A model generated the notes under the pieces. It made no database searches. It worked only from the letters and a program-made list of their open reading frames with translations, and was not told the DNA's origin. A stretch of DNA of 9,661 nt from JAAZIN01 sp033809435 (GTDB lineage: Bacteria > Bacillota > Dethiobacteria > DTU022), in assembly GCA_033809435.1 (NCBI GenBank), contig JAPXLS010000080.1:1-9661 (forward strand), read 5' to 3'. Position numbers and translations under genes: made by a program. Of this stretch, positions 6,467 to 9,661 are shown one piece after another. Within the stretch, counting starts at the first letter, position 1; each line of letters starts with the position of its first letter.

Positions 6467-6494
6467 ATTGTATCATATTATTTCAAAATTGCAA
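6467..6494 (-). promoter_or_regulatory. Candidate promoter for the tetR-type gene
   Basis: On the minus strand TTGCAA (6489-6494) is followed after 16 bases by TACAAT (6467-6472), a good -10 and moderate -35. The surroundings are very AT-rich, including a perfect 12-bp palindrome TTATATATATAA at 6451-6462 that would fall near or just after the transcription start and could serve as an operator. Confidence 0.5.
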
Positions 6495-6508
6495 ACTAAA
6501 AACAGTTT
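6493..6508. promoter_or_regulatory. Possible TetR-type operator between divergent promoters
   Basis: AAACT (6493-6497) and AGTTT (6504-6508) form an inverted repeat with six bases between. It lies between the -35 boxes of the two divergent promoters and overlaps the leftward one by two bases. The sequence ACAGTTTTA that contains the right arm occurs again at 6429-6437, just upstream of the regulator gene. The dyad is short and the region is AT-rich, so chance is a real possibility. Confidence 0.25.
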
Positions 6509-6512
6509 TATT

Positions 6513-6541
6513 TTGTCATTATGGGATAATAGTAGTATGAT
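6513..6541 (+). promoter_or_regulatory. Sigma-A promoter for the metallophosphoesterase gene
   Basis: TTGTCA (6513-6518), exactly 17 bases, then TATGAT (6536-6541). Each hexamer matches the consensus at 5 of 6 positions. It ends 27 bases before the ATG, leaving room for GGGAGG at 6556-6561. This is the clearest promoter in the window. Confidence 0.7.
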
Positions 6542-6568
6542 AGAAAATGGTAAAAGGGAGGTGGAGCT

Positions 6569-7264
6569 ATGGCCATCTGGGCGATAGCCGATCTGCATCT
6601 GTCGCATGATCAGTCCAAGCCCATGGACATCTTCGGGCCCGCCTGGGAAAACCATGCTGAAAAGATTGCCGCAAACTGGCGGCGTTCCGTGGGCGAGGAT
6701 GATCTGGTCATCGTGGCGGGTGATATTTCCTGGGCCATGCAGCTTTCCGAGGCGGCGCCCGATCTGGATTGGATCGCCGCCCTACCGGGGCGGAAGCTCC
6801 TGCTGCGCGGCAATCACGATTACTGGTGGTCCGCCATCGGCAAGGTGCGGGCCGCCCTGCCCGCGGGCATGGCCGCCCTGCAAAACGATCATTTTCCCTT
6901 CGGGGACTGGACCGTCTGCGGCACCAGGGGCTGGCTCTGTCCGGGCGAGGAAGGTTTTGACAGCGGGCATGACGAGAAGATCTACCTGCGCGAGGTGGGG
7001 CGGCTGCAGCTCTCCCTGGAGAGTGCGCTCAGGGCGGGGCGGGGATCCATCATCGCAGCGCTGCATTACCCGCCCTTCAACAGGCAGGGCAGCGCCAGCG
7101 GTTTTACCGAACTGCTGGAGCGCTGCGGGGTAAAATATTGTGTTTACGGTCATATCCATGATCAGGGGCGCCAGAGGCTTTTTCAGGGTGAGCGCGCAGG
7201 TGTGACCTACCGCTTTGTTGCCTCCGACGGGGTCGATTTTGCCCCCCAGAGACTGGTTCCCTAA
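6569..7264 (+). CDS. Calcineurin-like metallophosphoesterase
   Basis: 231 residues, cytoplasmic (no signal peptide). All motifs of the two-metal phosphoesterase fold are present in order: DLH (8-10), GDISW (51-55), GNHDYWW (81-87), the metal-ligand histidine in LHYPP (165-169) and GHIH (194-197). The whole-protein pattern, with WA-IADLHLS at the start and GNHDYWW, is that of a conserved uncharacterised bacterial group; substrate not assignable. ATG at 6569 follows GGGAGG by seven bases. It is divergently arranged with the TetR-type regulator. Its TAA overlaps the 3' end of the convergent rhomboid gene by four bases, with no terminator between them. Confidence 0.93.
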   Translation: MAIWAIADLHLSHDQSKPMDIFGPAWENHAEKIAANWRRSVGEDDLVIVAGDISWAMQLSEAAPDLDWIAALPGRKLLLRGNHDYWWSAIGKVRAALPAGMAALQNDHFPFGDWTVCGTRGWLCPGEEGFDSGHDEKIYLREVGRLQLSLESALRAGRGSIIAALHYPPFNRQGSASGFTELLERCGVKYCVYGHIHDQGRQRLFQGERAGVTYRFVASDGVDFAPQRLVP

Positions 7265-7968
7265 TAGCGATATTCAGGACCGGTTCTTTTCTTGGCCACC
7301 ATCGCCATGCTCAAACCAACGATAAAGCCGCCGATATGGGCCCACCAGGCAATGGATTCCACACCTGCGACCGCTCCCTGCAGCGAGGCGTTCAGCAGCT
7401 GCAGAATGAACCAGAATCCCAGGAAGACTACAGCCGGCAGATGAACAAAGGTGATGAAAATACCCAGGGGCAAAAGGGTAAGAATGCGGGAGCGGGGGAA
7501 CAGAATGAAATAGGCTCCCAGGACTCCGGCAATGGCGCCGCTGGCCCCGATCAGGGGGGTCGTGGATAGAGGGCTGCTTAGAATATGAAAAAGCTGACCG
7601 GCAGCACCCATGAATAGATAGAGCAGCAGGTATTTCAGGTGGCCGAAACGGCATTCTATGTTATCGCCGAAAATCCAGAGATAGAGCATGTTGCCGACAA
7701 GGTGAAGCCAGCCGCCGTGAAGAAAATTGGCGGTGACGAGCGGAAGGGCGGCCGCCAGTAGCGCGGCGAAGGAGAAGCCGGGTTTTATCAGGCCGGCCAG
7801 GCTGCCCGTGAGATTTGCGGGGACGGTGCCGTATTTGAAGATAAAGCCGTAGAGCTGCTCCGGCGGCAGCATCTGCTGGTACAGAAATACAGCGGCATTT
7901 ATTACTATGAAAGCGATATTGACAGCGGGAAAACAGCGGCGCGGTTCAGTGTCCTTGATGGGAATCAT
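7261..7968 (-). CDS. Rhomboid-family intramembrane serine protease
   Basis: 235 residues, polytopic membrane protein. The first hydrophobic segment is at about 14-31, then a loop and five more segments. HGGWLHLVGNMLYLWIFGDN (84-103) supplies the conserved His and Asn (Asn93). The catalytic serine is Ser143 in GASGAIAGVLGAY, and the catalytic histidine is His211 in WWAHIGGFIVG. The full Ser-His dyad suggests an active enzyme cleaving substrate transmembrane helices. The lysine/arginine-rich C-terminus (226-235) is short. ATG at 7968 is preceded by AAGGAG ten bases upstream. The gene is divergent from the nuoE-like operon and overlaps the convergent phosphoesterase gene by four bases. TACAAT on the minus strand (7995-8000) could be its -10, but I see no matching -35. 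Confidence 0.94.
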   Translation of the reverse strand: MIPIKDTEPRRCFPAVNIAFIVINAAVFLYQQMLPPEQLYGFIFKYGTVPANLTGSLAGLIKPGFSFAALLAAALPLVTANFLHGGWLHLVGNMLYLWIFGDNIECRFGHLKYLLLYLFMGAAGQLFHILSSPLSTTPLIGASGAIAGVLGAYFILFPRSRILTLLPLGIFITFVHLPAVVFLGFWFILQLLNASLQGAVAGVESIAWWAHIGGFIVGLSMAMVAKKRTGPEYRY

Positions 7969-8177
7969 CCGGGGCGGTCTCCTTCCATTTTATAAATATT
8001 GTATCCCTTCGGGCCCAGGCCGCCGCTCGTTTCCAAAGAGATGGGTCATATACCCGATAATGTCCCATCTCCTGCTTTTTAAACAGCAGCTGCGGTTTTT
8101 GGCAGGATTATTTCTCTTTAAAAGAGAATATCTGATTATTGTGCATCATGCAAATAAAGGTAAGGAGGTTAGCCAGA
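7969..8177. promoter_or_regulatory. Divergent regulatory region upstream of nuoE-like operon
   Basis: No gene is seen in this stretch. It contains GAGATGGG (8038-8045) paired with CCCATCTC (8064-8071), a perfect 8-bp dyad around an 18-base loop. A palindrome GCAGCTGC (8086-8093) is followed by GGTTTTT. A 7-bp dyad TTCTCTT/AAGAGAA lies at 8112-8118 and 8122-8128 with a 3-base centre, and TGCAT-C-ATGCA is at 8142-8152. AAGGAGG at 8162-8168 is the ribosome site of the nuoE-like gene. The 8112-8128 dyad is the best operator candidate for the operon. I cannot fix its promoter: TTGGCA at 8099-8104 has no good -10 at the right distance. Confidence 0.45.
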
Positions 8178-8669
8178 TTGAGCAGCGAGGGCGCAACTGC
8201 TGTTCAGCAGCCGGTGACGGACTTTGCAGCCATCGATGAGCTGCTGAAACCTTATTTGGGAAAACAGGGAACGGCTATCCCGGTTCTGCAAAGCCTGCAG
8301 GAGCATTTCGGCTACCTGCCCCGCCCCGCACTGGAGTATACTGCAGCGCGGATCAAGGTTCCGCTGAGCAGGCTCTACGGGGTGGCCACTTTTTATGCTC
8401 AGTTCAAGATGACTCCCCGGGGCCGGAATATCATCAGGGTTTGCAAGGGGACGGCCTGTCATATTCAGGGCAGCCCCAAGGTGGCCGAAAGGGTGGAGGA
8501 GATCCTGGGAATCAAGGGGGGCGAGACAACGCCCGACCTGAGGTTTACCCTTGAGGAGGTGGCCTGCATCGGGGCCTGTGCCCTGGCGCCGGTAATGACC
8601 ATCAATGACCAGCCGCACGGCCGCCTTACCCCGGACCGGATCAAAGGTATTCTCGACAGTTACGAATAG
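8178..8669 (+). CDS. nuoE: NuoE-like [2Fe-2S] subunit of NAD(P)-linked hydrogenase/dehydrogenase
   Basis: 163 residues from TTG 8178. Thioredoxin-like ferredoxin of the NuoE/HndA/HydC family that relays electrons between the NuoF-type flavin subunit and other subunits. An N-terminal helical domain (about 15-80) includes IPVLQSLQEHFGYLP (34-48) and YGVATFYAQF (67-76). The [2Fe-2S] ligands are Cys89 and Cys94 (CKGTAC) and Cys130 and Cys134 (CIGAC), followed by APVM, exactly the family pattern. TTG is chosen because the near-perfect AAGGAGG (8162-8168) lies nine bases upstream; an in-frame ATG at 8139 is upstream of that site and would add 13 residues unlike the family. It is followed after 19 bases by the cysteine-rich gene and then a nuoF-like gene. 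Respiratory complex I is unlikely because no nuoA-D gene precedes it. Confidence 0.93.
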   Translation: MSSEGATAVQQPVTDFAAIDELLKPYLGKQGTAIPVLQSLQEHFGYLPRPALEYTAARIKVPLSRLYGVATFYAQFKMTPRGRNIIRVCKGTACHIQGSPKVAERVEEILGIKGGETTPDLRFTLEEVACIGACALAPVMTINDQPHGRLTPDRIKGILDSYE

Positions 8670-8688
8670 CCCAGCTGGAGGTGCTAAG

Positions 8689-8868
8689 GTGAAGCGGTTT
8701 ATCGATCCCTGTTGTGAGAAATGTACCCATAGCAAGGAGACGCCGTGCAAGGATTTTGTGGAATGCTGTATCAAGGGCCCCATCTGCCACGAGAGCGCCG
8801 CCTGTGCGGCCAAGAGAAAGGCGATCATTGATAAGGTAGCTTTGAATGAACACTTTGTCATCATTTAA
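8689..8868 (+). CDS. Small cysteine-rich protein in nuoE-nuoF operon, unknown function
   Basis: 59 residues from GTG 8689, with GGAGG (8677-8681) seven bases upstream. It has eight cysteines in the first 39 residues (8, 9, 12, 20, 26, 27, 33, 39) plus His14 and His34: DPCCEKCTH, then PCKDFVECC, then GPICH and AAC. The rest is a short charged helix and NEHFVII. There is no signal peptide or membrane segment. The cysteine density suggests metal or Fe-S binding, but the spacing is not that of a [4Fe-4S] ferredoxin (CxxCxxC) or rubredoxin. It lies 19 bases after the nuoE-like gene and 35 before the nuoF-like gene, each with its own strong ribosome site, so it is very probably cotranscribed and works with the complex as an accessory or maturation factor or small subunit. 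I do not recognise a named family. An in-frame ATG at 8605 lies inside the nuoE-like gene and is rejected. Confidence 0.8.
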   Translation: MKRFIDPCCEKCTHSKETPCKDFVECCIKGPICHESAACAAKRKAIIDKVALNEHFVII

Positions 8869-8903
8869 AGAGCGATCTTCTCTAAGAGGGAGGTTGGAGG
8901 ATT

Positions 8904-9661
8904 TTGTATGAGAAACACCTGATGATCTGCGGCGCTACCGGATGCCTCTCTTCGGGCTCGGCCCAGGTGCAGCAGGCTCTTGAGGAGGAGCTGGCCAGAT
9001 GCGGTCTGAAAGAGAAATGCCGCCTGGTCATGTCAGGCTGCCCGGGTTTTTGCGAAGTCGGCCCCATCCTGGTGGTCTATCCGGATGAAGTATTCTATTG
9101 CCGGCTCGCACCCAAGGATATCCCAGAGCTGGTGGAGAAGCATCTCATCGGCGGTGAGGTCGTTGAAAGGCTGCTGTACAAGGGGCCCGATATGGAAGCG
9201 CCGGCGCGGTTTTACGAGACCATACCTTTCTATCAGAAGCAGGTTTTCAATGTTTTGCGCAACAGCGGAATTATCGATCCGGAGAATATCGATGAATATA
9301 TCATGCGGGGTGGTTACAGAGCTTTCACGCGTGCTTTGAAGATGGAGCCCATGGAGATAATCAACGAGGTTAAAAGTTCGGGGCTGCGCGGCCGCGGCGG
9401 TGCAGGCTTTCCCACTGGAATGAAGTGGGAGTTCACCTACCGGGCCGTGGGCGATAAAAAGTATATCGTTTGCAATGCCGATGAAGGCGACCCGGGGGCT
9501 TTCATGGACCGGAGCATTCTCGAGGGCGATCCCCACGCCCTTCTCGAGGGGATGCTCATTGCCGCCTGGACTGTGGGCAGCGATGAGGGCTATATCTACT
9601 GCCGCGCCGAGTATCCCCTGGCCATCAAGAGACTGAAGCTGGCCATTGCCCAGGCCGAGGA
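8904..9661 (+). CDS. nuoF: NuoF-like flavin/NADH subunit (3' end beyond window)
   Basis: 252 codons are visible and the gene runs off the window. The N-terminal thioredoxin-like [2Fe-2S] domain has Cys9 and Cys14 (CGATGC) and Cys46 and Cys50 (CPGFC). This extra domain is typical of the HydB/HndC-type subunits of NAD(P)-linked [FeFe] hydrogenases and formate dehydrogenases, not of complex I NuoF. The flavin domain follows: IPFYQKQ (107-113), NSGIIDPENIDEYI (120-133), the glycine-rich FMN/NADH loop LRGRGGAGFPTGMKW (161-175) and NADEGDPGAFMDRSILEGDPH (191-211). The start is taken as TTG 8904 (MYEKHLMICG), ten bases after GGGAGG (8888-8893). The visible ATG at 8908 leads to a stop after four codons, and ATG 8922 would be far from any ribosome site. 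It would oxidise or reduce NAD(H) through FMN, probably bifurcating electrons if the missing partner is HydA. Confidence 0.94.
   Translation, partial: MYEKHLMICGATGCLSSGSAQVQQALEEELARCGLKEKCRLVMSGCPGFCEVGPILVVYPDEVFYCRLAPKDIPELVEKHLIGGEVVERLLYKGPDMEAPARFYETIPFYQKQVFNVLRNSGIIDPENIDEYIMRGGYRAFTRALKMEPMEIINEVKSSGLRGRGGAGFPTGMKWEFTYRAVGDKKYIVCNADEGDPGAFMDRSILEGDPHALLEGMLIAAWTVGSDEGYIYCRAEYPLAIKRLKLAIAQAE

Noticed and set aside
8041..8082. 13-codon leader peptide (ATG at 8041, stop TAA at 8080)
   Set aside because: It has no adequate ribosome site and no regulatory codon pattern, and the region is better explained by the overlapping inverted repeat.
8139..8155. Rex-like operator (TTGTG...) before the nuoE-like gene
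   Set aside because: Only the left half resembles the TTGTGA-n6-TCACAA consensus; the right half is GCAAAT.

Overview
The window is a GC-rich stretch (I estimate mid to high fifties percent) of an ordinary bacterial chromosome. The best guess is an anaerobic, Gram-positive-type (Firmicutes/Clostridia-like) organism. The reasons are strong AGGAGG-type Shine-Dalgarno sites on nearly every gene, frequent TTG/GTG starts, sigma-A-like promoters, a type-3 (archaeal/eukaryote-like) prolyl-tRNA synthetase, and a NuoE/NuoF pair of the kind found with soluble NAD(P)-linked [FeFe] hydrogenases or formate dehydrogenases. The taxon is an inference; no rRNA or other marker is present.

Layout. 1-613: the end of a CRISPR array, with nine complete 30-bp repeats, one repeat cut by the window edge and nine spacers. 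It is probably transcribed leftward, so its leader lies at 614-900; no cas gene is visible. 614-919: no gene, but two hairpins in the putative leader. 920-2159 (minus): two tightly coupled genes, an AlkA-type HhH-GPD DNA glycosylase followed by a small membrane HExxH (M50-like) metallopeptidase. 2160-2411: divergent promoters flanking a short piece that looks like a dispersed repeat. 2412-5721 (plus): proS, then a DUF362/ferredoxin protein that appears to start at ATC, then 5-formyltetrahydrofolate cyclo-ligase. 5765-6412 (minus): a TetR-family regulator, divergent from a metallophosphoesterase (6569-7264, plus), with well-formed promoters on both strands between them. 7261-7968 (minus): a rhomboid protease whose 3' end overlaps the phosphoesterase. 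7969-8177: a divergent regulatory region with several dyads. 8178-9661 (plus): nuoE-like gene, a 59-residue cysteine-rich protein and a nuoF-like gene cut by the window end, all with non-ATG starts and strong ribosome sites.

How it fits together. Most of the window is housekeeping: translation, folate, DNA repair, membrane proteolysis. The 3' block is the start of an electron-transfer operon in which NuoE ([2Fe-2S]) and NuoF ([2Fe-2S], FMN, NADH site) would form the diaphorase module for a catalytic subunit encoded beyond the window. The least explained item is the cysteine-rich small protein between them. I see no wholly new defence or mobile system.
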